64,000 nucleotides of DNA, from assembly GCA_022393335.1 (NCBI GenBank), contig JAJEKB010022010.1, positions 62,001-126,000 on the forward strand, read 5' to 3'. Origin of the DNA: Macrotrachela quadricornifera. Lineage: Eukaryota; Rotifera; Eurotatoria; Philodinida; Philodinidae. Below, piece after piece: positions 35,601 to 46,724 of this stretch. Below the pieces are notes generated by a model. It did no database searches, was not told the DNA's origin, and saw only the letters and a program-made list of their open reading frames with translations. Made by a program: the position numbers and the translations under genes. The stretch's first letter is position 1, and each line of letters opens with the position of its first letter.

Positions 35601-37595
35601 TTTCTATATGTGAAATGTTTTATAACTTTTGGCTTATGATGATTGGTGGATGGTGTGTTTTCGTCTTTCTTTAGTGCGAGAAAATATTTGTGAGAGTTTT
35701 CAAATTCTTATATTGCGATAAAACGTTGGGGAGTAGTTTTGTTACATATGAGTATAAGGGTTGTATGTTTAAATAATGTAATGCGTTCTTTATTCAACAT
35801 TTTACGTCGAAGTACAATTTTTGATTAGGGTTTAGTTTAGCAATATATATATGGGCTTAGCTAGAGTATTGATTGATTTTGACGAAAAGTTTTAAGATGA
35901 TCTGGGTTATGATGTCTCATTTTGATTGGGACTTATTCATTGTAATCGGATAATGTTCTTTGTATGGTAATATTGTTAATCAGTACATGTCTACTGTTCT
36001 TGTGTTAAGCGTCGAGGTAGTAAGGGTTTAAGGATGTTTTAATACTTTAGATTTTTGTCAAATATCTGCTCTGTGGTTATCAGGTTCCGATCTGATTTTT
36101 ATCGTATTAATTTAGAAACAGAGAAAAGCTTAGTGAATCTAGTTGGATTTGAAACGACCAGATAGAATCTCTTCCGATATATGTTTGTTCAGTTCCTTTT
36201 TTGTTAGTATCTGATGATATCCGACTCAATCTGCTCTAGACTCGAGTATCATCCAGATTTTTTGTAAAATTATGTATAATTATTCTTCTCTTTTTTTTCC
36301 ATTCTTTTTCCTTTTCTTAACATGAGAGTGTACAAGCAAATGTTTCTCTCTCCTGCATTGCAATGTTAACGAAAAGAAAAGAGAATAAAAGTTACACGCC
36401 ATTAAAAAATGTTATATTTTTTGTTTCTCATTAATGTTGATATTGGGTTGTTAATTAGTCTGAAATATTCACATATTCTTTCAAATAAATTGACGAAATA
36501 AAAAATGATCAATAAATTCGTATTTTTTTTATGGTGGTATGGTGTATACATTTTCTCTTTTCGATTTCTTCTGTCAATATTAAAGTATCACCATGATGCA
36601 TGTACATTTGTCCATACTCTTCGTTTTGATGTCATGGTTGAATGCATTTACTTTTTCTAGAACCTTTCAATACAATATTTTTTTCTTCTGACTCTCGTTT
36701 CGCTTATACTTAACCTATATTCATTATTCGAGATGTTTTTTCGTACTTTTTATTGTCAAATAAGTTCTTGCTTCTATTCATCTTATTTGTATATAAGTAT
36801 CAGTTATCAAAAATTTACTTCAAATTTAGAATGTAAATGTGAGTGTAGAAACAAGATGTTTTGTGAAAAGAAGGTTTTCACTGATATTCAGAACTTAATT
36901 TAATATATATATATATACGTACCCGCTGAAATCGACAAAATTCTCTGTTAAAATATATTAGACCTCTTTTCGAAAATATGTCTATCGTTAGACTTCATCA
37001 AAATAGAAAAATCGAACTGTAGTATTATTTTAAATTTTTCAAAGAGTATATTTGCAAAAATTGTTTATTTTATTTTTTAATTAGTTTTTCTTAGTATTTA
37101 AATGAGAGCTCTTTTTTAATACTGCGCAGTTGTAAAATAATAAATTCAATAGGTCTTTTCCAAATTATTTCATTTGTTTTTTCTCATATTTTGATGATTT
37201 GAATCATAAAAATATGGGGAAAAAACAAAATTGCATTGATGTCTGTGTTGTATAAATGATTCATCGTTATTAATTGATCATAAGGCAATATAAAAAGCAA
37301 TAACATACATATTTTAATGACATATATATAGAGAGAAATAAGTACTGTACGGACAAAATTACTTTTTTTCTTGAAGGTGGAAAAAAAAACAGATTTTATC
37401 ACTACATATTTTTCATAGGAAAGAAGGAGGAAGACTTTAGAGGCTATTGCATGAAGTCGTTTGATTATGTTGAGAAATAATTAAGTTCATATTCAGTGCT
37501 AGCAGATAATTTTCACAAGCTTTCTCTTCTCTTTAAATACAATATTTTTTAGATTATATTGTCTTAATTTTTTTGTTATACAAATAACAATTAGC
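32694..37595. other. Long intergenic region
   Basis: No supported gene in 4.9 kb. At 33850-34200 a short motif around GAATT(G/A)AATTC(T)GCA recurs in both orientations, suggesting old repeat copies. At about 35400-36200 the plus strand is rich in G and T with a GGTAAGTT donor-like site at about 35584, so it could be transcribed. A TA microsatellite lies at about 36902-36915. Confidence 0.35.
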
Positions 37596-40500
37596 ATGGC
37601 AAGAAGTTTTCAATCATCTGTTACAACAACACTTGATGATTTATACATGAATGCACATAATAATGAGGATTTCGAAACAATTGAACATGGTATTATGAAT
37701 CATCCTGAATGGTTAACAAAAATACCTGATGGACGATATTGGGCAATTATTCATCAAATAGTCTATCATGGAAATGTTATTCAATTAAATCAACTACTTG
37801 GATTTCAAACACGTAATCCAAATTTTCGTTTGTTATCAGAAACGAAGGATAAACAAACTGTGTTAGATATTGCTCGACAGAATATGAATGAAAATAAGGA
37901 AATGTATCAACGGATTGAACGTTTAGTAATGATGGATGATTTACTTAATAAAACAAAAGAAAGAAAATGGGATGCGTGCAAATGTATGCTAAACAAAAAT
38001 CCCGATATTATTAATGAAAAACCTCCATATCGTAAATTTTATTTCGTTCATCATCTTGCGTATGTAGGTAATCAGAAATTATTTGATGAGTACAATCAAC
38101 AATATCAACTTGATTTAAATTTATCCACTAATGAAGATGAATCCATTGTTGATATTGCATATAGTAAAGGACATAACAGTTTTGCCCAATATCTTAAAAA
38201 TTTAAAAGAAAAAAATCAATCAGAAACAACATCAGATCTATTTTCACGTGAAAATCGTAGAGTAGAACGAGCTCATGTAGGTAATTATATAGCGACATCA
38301 CCAAGTTTCGAGCCAGATGCTACGCCTGTATCAAATGCTAGTACACCAACGACTATTGCACCGGCTGAAACAAATCTAATTGATTCTCTGACTTGTCGAT
38401 TGTCAGGAAAACTACTCAACGATCCAGGTAAGAATGATAATATCTAATTTATAAAAGATTGTAAACAGATAATTTTTCTTTTAGTTGTCGCGTCTGACGG
38501 CTATACATATGAAAGAGAAAATATTTTACAATATTTTAAAACAAATAATCATTCTCCTATAACAAATGAAGTATTTAAAAACAAAGATTTACAACCTAAT
38601 CTTACAATTAAAAATATTCTAAAAACCATTAATGTATATCCATCATCATCGATGTTACCATCATCATCAATATCAACATATTATAGAGTACAAGCGAATG
38701 ATACATTAGAAAAAGTAGCTAAACAGAAAGGATTTGATTTAGATCAATTGAAAGCAGCAAATCCAGAATTGAAACATTGTGATCAATTGGAATCTAATCA
38801 AGTTATTAAATTACCACGTAAGCAACGAGAAAATTTTTCAAGAAATTAGTGTATAGTTAAGTGAAACTATAGTTTAATCTTGAATTTCTAAGAGAAAAAC
38901 CGCTATTAAATCACCCTATTGCCTATCTGCCACTCATTTTATATAAAGTTTCTGCAAAGGAATACCAGAAAATGCCTTCTCTCAGACATCCTATCTATTA
39001 TTTAAAGTGGAGTAGACAAACTATTCTCGTGTCAATATGATACAAATTGTAAAAGATTAAATGATATAAACACTATTTCTAGATAAATCATTTTTTGATG
39101 ATCTTTGATAGACCTCAGGAGTCTTTTTTCATAGAGAAAAAACAATTATCTCAAAAATATTTGAGGTATATATAGTTCGATTTGGTGTTTAGCGCTGATT
39201 CTAAATTTTCTAACTAAACATCAACTAACTATGGGACAAAAATGCACTTCAGGGTCAATTTATCTATGAATGTCTCAAGTGATTAGTTGTTTTTGAATTC
39301 AAAAAAAAATGATAGCTCAAAGACAACTTGAATATTAGAATCTATTCTTATCTCATTTGAAAGTGAAATAGTGTGAGAAAGTAAAACTCTAATAAACATT
39401 TCTGGAAACGAGAAGACAAAAAAAAAAGAGAATATCGACCTTTTCAAATATTTTTTTAAAATAAATTTACCGATTTCAATTTAATTGACTTATGCGTTCT
39501 TAGTTCAATCTGTGACTAGAGGCATCTACATGGTGAGCTAAAAAGTTGATTATACATTTTTCTTTTTGAATTTTTTTTTAATGATCACTATGTTGAAGAA
39601 GAAGTATGAAAAATGATTTAAATAGCTAAACAAGATAGTTTGAATTTCTTGGTTTTATTTTTGTATATTCTCAAACTAATTAGATCAACAAGGATGAAAA
39701 GAAAAAAAATCAGTCCTCGTCTGCGCATAGTCAGCGATCTCATAAACTGTTTCTTAATAGTCACTCTTACTTTATAAGAAGTTAAATTTAATTCTATTAT
39801 TATTATTATTATTTGTATTTAGTTGTCCAACAACTGATTGAATCAACGTTAGAAAGAGCACCATCTCTTTGTGATAATAGCGTTACAGTATTTCAACATT
39901 TTGATAATGAACACTCGAAACCATCTTTAATTCCAGAATATGTTCCTGATCAAAAATTATCTGATGCTCGAGAAAAACTCAAAGCTTTTTTTATAGCAAA
40001 TGATGCGGATAATGATGGTTTTATATCATTAAAAGAATTTGAAATATTTTTATCAAAATTAAATGTTCAAATGGATCCTAAAGATGTGAGCGCGTTATTT
40101 AAAGACATTGATCGAAAAAAGAACAATAAAGTAACATTTCAAGAATTTTATCAATATTATGAAGATATGGTAAAAGGAGAAAAAGAAAAATATACACAAG
40201 CAGAACTAGATTTACTGGGAGCATTTTTAAAAGCTGATAGAGAAGGTAAATGTGAATTAGGCGGTATTTCACAACTTATTAATCAACGTTGGGAAAAATT
40301 TAACAATTTTAAACGTGATGGTAAAACGGGTAAATTAGTCATGACCGGTGGTGAAGAATCCAAAGATGTTTTGCCAGGTGTGTATAGTCTCGTTGATCTT
40401 ATTGCATGGTCTGATATTGTGCCAAAAGATGCATTACCAAAATTTGTTAAAATCTCAGATGTTCGTTGGACAAAAAGCTCCGATCCCAAATCTGAATCAG

Positions 40501-40991
40501 GTAGATTATTATTTCCACATGGTTTTACTGACACATGTTTACCAGTTGAAATTGGAACAAATGATAAATTAGCCTATTATGGATGTTGTTTTGCTAATGA
40601 GAGTCAAATGAAAGTATCACTATTACATCGTCATGCCATTCAAGATTTTACTTATCATGATAATTATTATAACGAGTTTGTTAAAGGAAGAGCTGGTCTA
40701 GAGAGACATGAATTTGCTCATCTAGATTGTCCACATCAAGAAGATAGTGCTGGCTTTTTTATATTGGGAAAATTTTCTGATTCCACAGAAAATGAGTTAC
40801 ATTTAACAGCATTTAAAATTCCTTTAAAACATACACTTTATGTACCACCATTAACAATACATTCAAACGATTATTTAAAAGGTACATGGCGTACAATGTT
40901 GTCAGATGCAACAAACATTGATCATGTTATTCTTGAACGAGAAAGATATGATGGAGGAAAAGATCAAATTTCATTCGATTTTAAGAATTAA
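37596..40991 (+). CDS. Ankyrin-like / U-box / LysM / EF-hand / cupin-like fusion protein
   Basis: Three exons, all joined at phase 1: 37596-38427, 38485-38817, 39823-40991 (777 aa). Residues about 35-215 form ankyrin-like repeats (IHQIVYHGNVIQLNQLL; VHHLAYVGNQKLF). A U-box spans the first intron (LTCRLSGKLLNDP|VVASDGYTYER...HSPIT). A LysM domain follows (YYRVQANDTLEKVAKQKG...LKAANPEL). Exon 3 carries an EF-hand pair: loop 1 DADNDGFISLKE is canonical, and loop 2 is degenerate. A C-terminal domain with many His (LLHRHAIQDFTYHDNY, HEFAHLDCPH, VPPLTIHSNDY) looks cupin-like. A U-box implies E2-dependent ubiquitin ligase activity and the EF-hands imply calcium control. Exon 3 lacks an ATG before its first EF-hand, which supports the fusion. 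An unspliced read of exon 2 would stop at 38849. Confidence 0.65.
38818..39822 (+). other. 1-kb intron of the U-box fusion gene
   Basis: Donor GTAAGC at 38818, acceptor TATTTAG at 39822, phase 1 on both sides. It is far longer than intron 1 (57 bp). It ends in an ATT trinucleotide microsatellite (about 39796-39812). No exon is recognised inside. Confidence 0.5.
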
Positions 40992-41299
40992 TATTTTATT
41001 GTATAAAATTTTTTGAATTAAGTTTCATTATTTATGTATTCTTTATTTTTCATAAGTTTTTATTGAAGTATATGTAGTCAAGAAAACAGCAGTGTGTTCT
41101 CTTTTGTTCTAAAACTCAATTTTTTAATTGTTACAAAATAAGAATCTTAAATTTTTAATGTTTTCGAGACAGTATATTGATTTTTGTTTCACAAACAGTT
41201 AAATTGAAGCGTTTTTGCCATTGTACGTCTATTTAATTATTAATAAATGATTTATCTAATCTGCTATTTTTCTATTTGATTGTAGTGAAAAACTAATAA

Positions 41300-42131
41300 T
41301 TACTTAGGGCATACAAAAAGTAGTGGTCCAGATGCCTTATTTTCGTATAATAGGCTTATTGAAATTTTCTTTCAATATGAGAAGATAGAGAAAGCGAAGC
41401 TCTATTTTTCTATGCTATTTGATCATTTTTTAACTGCTGACATAATAATAATAAAATTTCAATAAGAACTGTTTTTGTATAAAGCATAACTATTAAATTT
41501 TATCATATTTTCATTGATGTGTATTTTTTTTTTGGTTTTTTCCTTGTTTTTTTCTATTCACCTTACCTTCTTCTTTTTTCTTCTCGTCCTTTCTAACGCC
41601 TAGCCCTCTATGTATACTGCACACGTAGTTTATAATAGTCAGTAGTAGAAGAAAAGAAATAGAAAACAAGTTCATCAAATTTTTTTTTTCATCAAGTGTT
41701 CAAACTAATCTCCTTCATTGTCTACACACAATTGCATTCGTTGCATACATTTATCGAATATTTTTTTATAATCTTCTCTACTCAAAGAATACATAAATGC
41801 GGTTACAGCATCATACAATGATGCGGCATCATTTTAATCATCTATATTTTGTTTGATTAAATCGAATACCCAAAAATCACATGGTGCAAGGTCTGGAGAC
41901 TTGGATGGATGTGGTATTATTAGATGAAAATATGATAAATTTAATAGTTATGTTTTACACAAAAATAGTTCTTATTGAAATTTTATTATTATGTTAGCAG
42001 TCAAAAAATGATCGCATAGCATAGAAAAATAGAGCTTCGCTTTTTCTATCTTCTCATACAGAAAGAAAATTTCAATAAGCCTCTTATAAGAAAATAAGGT
42101 ACCTGGACCACTACTTTTGATATACCCTAAG
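41300..42131 (-). mobile_element. Mariner-type remnant with long (about 210-bp) inverted ends
   Basis: The left arm (about 41300-41515, starting CTTAGGGCATA) and right arm (about 41925-42131, ending TATACCCTAAG) are inverse copies. They share AAAAGTAGTGGTCCAG, TTTCAATAAG and ATAGAGCTTCGC. Between them, on the minus strand, lies the C-terminus of a mariner transposase (see the separate entry). The N-terminal two thirds are missing, so this is an internally deleted copy. Inverted ends of about 210 bp are much longer than the roughly 30 bp of classic mariners. Confidence 0.75.
41690..41925 (-). pseudogene. C-terminal fragment of a mariner transposase
   Basis: The minus-strand frame reads HPSKSPDLAPCDFWVFDLIK, with the third catalytic Asp in PCD. 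After an in-frame TAA come LYDAVTAFMYSLSREDYKKI and RMQLCVDNEGD, then a TAG where mariner proteins have YFE. Two stops and the missing N-terminus make it non-functional. Confidence 0.75.
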
Positions 42132-43069
42132 TGTTTTAGTGAGATTTTGAATACATTGCCAGCTTCAGAAATTACATGCCATTCTTATTTTCTCAATCAA
42201 GCAAGTAAGTAGTTCTCCTTCTCATTTTCTGTTTTATTTCTAAATATTTTGCTTGGCTGAGATATTATTTATTTGAGATTTTTCTATTTTAGTATTCTTT
42301 TCATCTTCCCGATGTTCCAAGGCAATCTACTTGAACGAATTCTTCCATCACACAAAAGATGTATACCAATAAATTGAATCAGAAAGTTTCATCAATAATT
42401 CAGTATTAGAATCTATTCACTTCAATATACATGTTTGACATTCGATCAGGGAGTTTTTATAGAAGTATCGTTCATACGATTCATAATTATGTCAACAAGA
42501 TCATTATAATTGGTGGCTATTATGATTGATAGTTTTGAAAGAATGAATAAGAAGATGGCAGCTCAAATATTTGAGTATTCCAAAAACTGAATCAAAATCA
42601 ATGATAAAGTGATAAGTTGAATAAAAGGCAATATTCGTTCATTACTTGAAAAATTTCTAATGATTCAACTCGGCTTTATTTTGACTAATATTTCTTCCAT
42701 TTTTTTCATCATGTATTTCTCTTTTTATTAGAGAGGAGTAAGTTTGAGAGTTGTTAGTTCGTGTTTCGGCCTCGGTATCGTAATTCAAACTAAACTCGTG
42801 CAGAATAGCTCTATCCAAATTAGAATTTGGGACCGATCCACATAGAGAGTATGATAACGTTAAGTTATGAATCTCCTTATTGATGAGAGTAGTCTGAAAA
42901 TTCTCTGACAATGGAATCGATCAAGATCAGTCGATTACCACTATTATATATATCTATCAGTATTATATAGTAAAGCAAAATTATGGTTCAACCCATGTTT
43001 CAGCTATTCGCCTAGTTACAATGTTTATTCATTCTGTATTTATATGTCATTTCCTTTCGTAGACAAACA
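42132..43069. other. Intergenic DNA
   Basis: No supported gene. A minus-strand open frame at 42657-42911 (84 aa, hydrophilic) has no recognisable pattern. Confidence 0.3.
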
Positions 43070-43300
43070 ATGAGCATAACAGTAAATGATCAATCTAGCT
43101 CACAAATTTCAGCATTTGTGTCAAAATATTCATACAGCAATGGTAGTAATGATTGGTTTGAGATCCAATTTGGCATGCATGAAACGTGGATATGATCAAA
43201 TTGGGAATTGATGGCATTTCGATTTCAAGATAACGATAGATGAGGAGTTTATATTCGTTCTTCAGCAATAATTACCATTTACGATAAACACAATATTTAA
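43070..43300 (+). pseudogene. Small single-domain protein gene broken by two in-frame TGA codons
   Basis: From ATG 43070 the frame reads SITVNDQSSSQISAFVSKYS, then SNDWFEIQFG and ETWI, TGA (43193-43195), SNWELMAFRFQDNDR, TGA (43241-43243), and GVYIRSS to TAA. Apart from the two TGA codons the whole 76-codon frame is open and coherent. Both stops could come from Arg CGA by a single C-to-T change. I believe similar short AFVSKYS...DWF...WELVAF proteins occur in other organisms but cannot name the family. Function is unknown. It is probably a recent pseudogene. Confidence 0.55.
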
Positions 43301-43734
43301 GTAGAATAATAGACTATAAGTAAGAAGATTTTACAACGAACTATTCCTTACACTTTTTATTTTAATCAAATACTTTGATATTTTGAACCCATGTCTTTTT
43401 CACTGATTTTATTTCAAGTCAATAAATAAATTCTCATAAATGCTGTTGTGAAATAGTTGATTCGATTTAAAAGTTGATCATATTTGCATTAGGTGTATTC
43501 TACAAAAACGGTTCTTTGTGATGTCTATTCTTAAGTGCAATCGTTTTTACTTAAAGTAGTGTTAATTTGAAGTTTAAGCAATTTTTTTTTGTTTTTATTT
43601 ATACATACTCTGATTGCTCTTGTCAAGTTGATCACAAGTACCACCTTACTCTTTTAAAGAAAGATCCTGTTTTCGTAATGAAATTCGCGAAATACCATAT
43701 ATGTAATACTTGAAACTTGAATTCAAATATTCAA

Positions 43735-43925
43735 TTATTCAAAGTGGGAGAGAGGAGGAGTGGAGGGGGGTGCCTAAACCACACACAGCTAGCTGAGGGT
43801 GAGGACGGAACACTGGAGAAAAGCGAGCAGAATCCGACTGGGGCTAGCTTAAGATGGAATCCTTGGGGTGTGCGAAAACTACACAGGACCAGCGGAGGAT
43901 GAGGGTGGAACGCTGGAAACGGGAA
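43735..43925 (+). repeat. GC-rich island with a 100-bp direct repeat, two copies
   Basis: The unit at about 43762-43820 recurs about 100 bp later at 43861-43920. Aligned blocks are GGTG.CTAAACCACACA and GGTG.CGAAAACTACACA, then TGAGGGTGAGGACGGAAC and GGAGGATGAGGGTGGAAC. The island is much more GC-rich than its flanks. It is bordered by AAACTTGAATTCAA/ATTCAA motifs that also occur at about 21625 and 56580. Confidence 0.5.
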
Positions 43926-46352
43926 ATACTTGAATACTTGAACTTCAACTATTCAACAATTGAATAATTCAATATTTTAATACTTGAAGTAAATAGATCA
44001 ATACTGGAATTCAACTTTTGAACTTTGACACTGCCATATTAACAGTTATAGTATCAATCTTCAATATTTTAATTTTATTTTAAATCTTAACTTGTATTTG
44101 AATATTTTTATTACCATAATAGTATTGAGAGAAAATTGCAAAATAAAATATTTCCTTTCTAATATAGTTTTCACTTGAAAAAATTCTAATTAATATATCG
44201 TGTTTGATTTGAATTTGATCTAATAAATAATTTTAATCTTTTACAACAAATCCATAAAATTCACAATACTTTTTATCAAAAGATTTTACTTCATTAATAA
44301 AAAATAATTTATTTTATAGCATGAATATCAGATCAATAACAATATAAAAATGTATATTTTGAAAAGATTTGAAAAAGAAATCTTTAAAAAATTGTCGTAA
44401 TGGCTTTATTTATGTATAGATTTAAATCATGTTGACCATAAAAATCATAATAGATTCTTATGAATTCTCAACATTTCATCGTGATCGCAAGAAAAGTATA
44501 ATAAAATTTTGTTGATGTTTTTCAGTTGCAGATCTTGAACCGATTCTAAAAGAGAAATAGAAAAAATCTTCATGAAAAATTTTCATGGATTTTTGCCAAG
44601 GTCTTGGATATAATCAATTGGAAATCTTGATAAGACTCTGAATATCGAATTTTGGATGCACACTGAAGCCAAGCCTACGAAGATCTTAACTAGATCTTTG
44701 TATTCATCTTACTTATACTACTTTTTAAGGATCTAAAACACTTGTTCTTGAACAGATTCTTTTAAAAACTTGAGAAAAATCATAACATTTATGAAGCTGA
44801 AAGTGTTTTTCAGAAATGAACGATGCTATTTAGCGCGAACAACACCCTGCAAACATTCTAAATGATTTATTATTAAGATTATGATTAGGAATGACATCAT
44901 TTTACAGCCTATTAAAACGTTCATTCGTGAACACTGCCCAAAAGGATTCTGATCGGTAAATATGTTATTCGTCGACAAATTTTCATCGAAAAGTATTCGT
45001 TGACAAGTATTTCATCAGTAAATTCCGACGAACATCAGTTCTTTAATTGGAAGTATTTCCTTGGGGACAGAGAGCACTCCAAATATGAAAATTTGGATGT
45101 GGTTGTGTGTGGTGCGAGAAAAATTCGGTGAACTCTTAACAGTTCTCAAAAATAATTGAAATCGTTTGGAGAGACTTCGAAGCTTTCAGAAAAGTTTTTG
45201 CGATGAAAAATATATAATTTTGTTCAATGCTACCCTGAAATTTTTCCATTGTTATCAAAGAAGTACAGTTGATTAGCTAATTCTTCGGAACTTGCCTGCT
45301 GATAATAAGGCAAATAACAAGAATCAAAATAATTCACTTTCGATGAAATGTTATATCGACTAAATGTCTTTCGACCGATAACGTAAGGTTCATTCTGATC
45401 GAAGTTGCGCAAAATTATTCAGCATCGGATTATGACTAATCTTTTCATTTTCTTCCCAAGATTCTTGTCGTACCCACTTCTAAATCTTAATAAGATCCTG
45501 ATATGAAGATTTGATCAAAATTCCAGTAAAGATCTATTAAAACTTTGCCAGAATCCTGGATTTTTTATTTAGAAAAATATCTTAGTATAACCTTCTTAAT
45601 CTTATCAAATCTTGGAAACGAAAATTTGTTAAGATTTGTCATAAAATGTTAAATGAAACTTGCCAAGATCTTTGAGACTCAGGATTCTGAAAGATCCTTG
45701 TAGGCTTTCTCAAAGGATGGTATTTGTGAAATATGTTCTAACCTATTGTCATCTACCCTCACCAAAAAGCTAAAAATTAGGAGTCTTTGAAAAGATGAAT
45801 CAACTTTGAGTAACAGTTTTCTTTATAATAAAGATAGAACGAGCTATTATTCAAGCCAATTAGGAGATTATCCTAAATACTCTATCTTGGTCGTAGTAAA
45901 GAGAACCCTTGCTCAAGCCTAATTGGTTGAGAGAAATGACAGGGGAAACAGATTTGTGCTAAGTAGCACCCTCAAAATTTATTGAAACGAATCTTAAGCA
46001 TGCTTTAAAAAATTGTACTGATCATTCATTTTAATGTTTCCAAAGACTTATATTTTTTAGGCTTTTGCAGAGAGTAAGTGAGAATGAATTAAACCGTATT
46101 TTACTAGTATCCAGAACTTGATGGTTAAGGATAAGATTAAGGAGTTTATCAATCAGAGAAGAATTATAAATCGACGGCAATTATGATAGCATGGGTAGCA
46201 CATTCAGAAAATGAATGCCTTTTGAATTTTATATGTTCAATGTGCATAAAACATTGAAGTTATGCATGAAAGTTGAACAAATACTTTTACTTGAGAAAAT
46301 ATGATCGTATTTATTTCTCACTAGACAAAAAAAAAAGAAGGAAATTGAAACG
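43926..46352. other. Intergenic DNA with AGATCTT-type dispersed motif repeats
   Basis: No supported gene. Between about 44560 and 45720 short motifs of the kind AAGATCTT, AGGATTCTG and AAGATCCTG recur every few tens of bases in both orientations. The same pattern returns at 63.7-64.0 kb. It resembles an old interspersed or satellite-like repeat. Confidence 0.35.
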
Positions 46353-46691
46353 TTAACACAATTTGTATGTCAGATTCGAGCCGCTCTTGATCATCGCTGA
46401 ATTTGCAGTCGGACAAAATTTGTAACTAAATAATGAAAACACGGCAGCATATTATCTACTAATTTATCAATGGATAACTAACCTGAACTGGGATTGCATG
46501 TCAAGCACACTGACAGAGCGAATATTCCATTGATCAGCAAGACCAATTCCAAAACTATAGCCTAAACTCTTTTTAAATGAAACGCTAATCTTTTCCAGTT
46601 TCGTAGGCATATTGGTAAGAACAATCGTTTTTGAATTCAAAGAGCCACGTTTGAGCAGCGTATTTTGTCTAAATAGAGCACATAGATTTAT

Positions 46692-46724
<33 letters not shown>

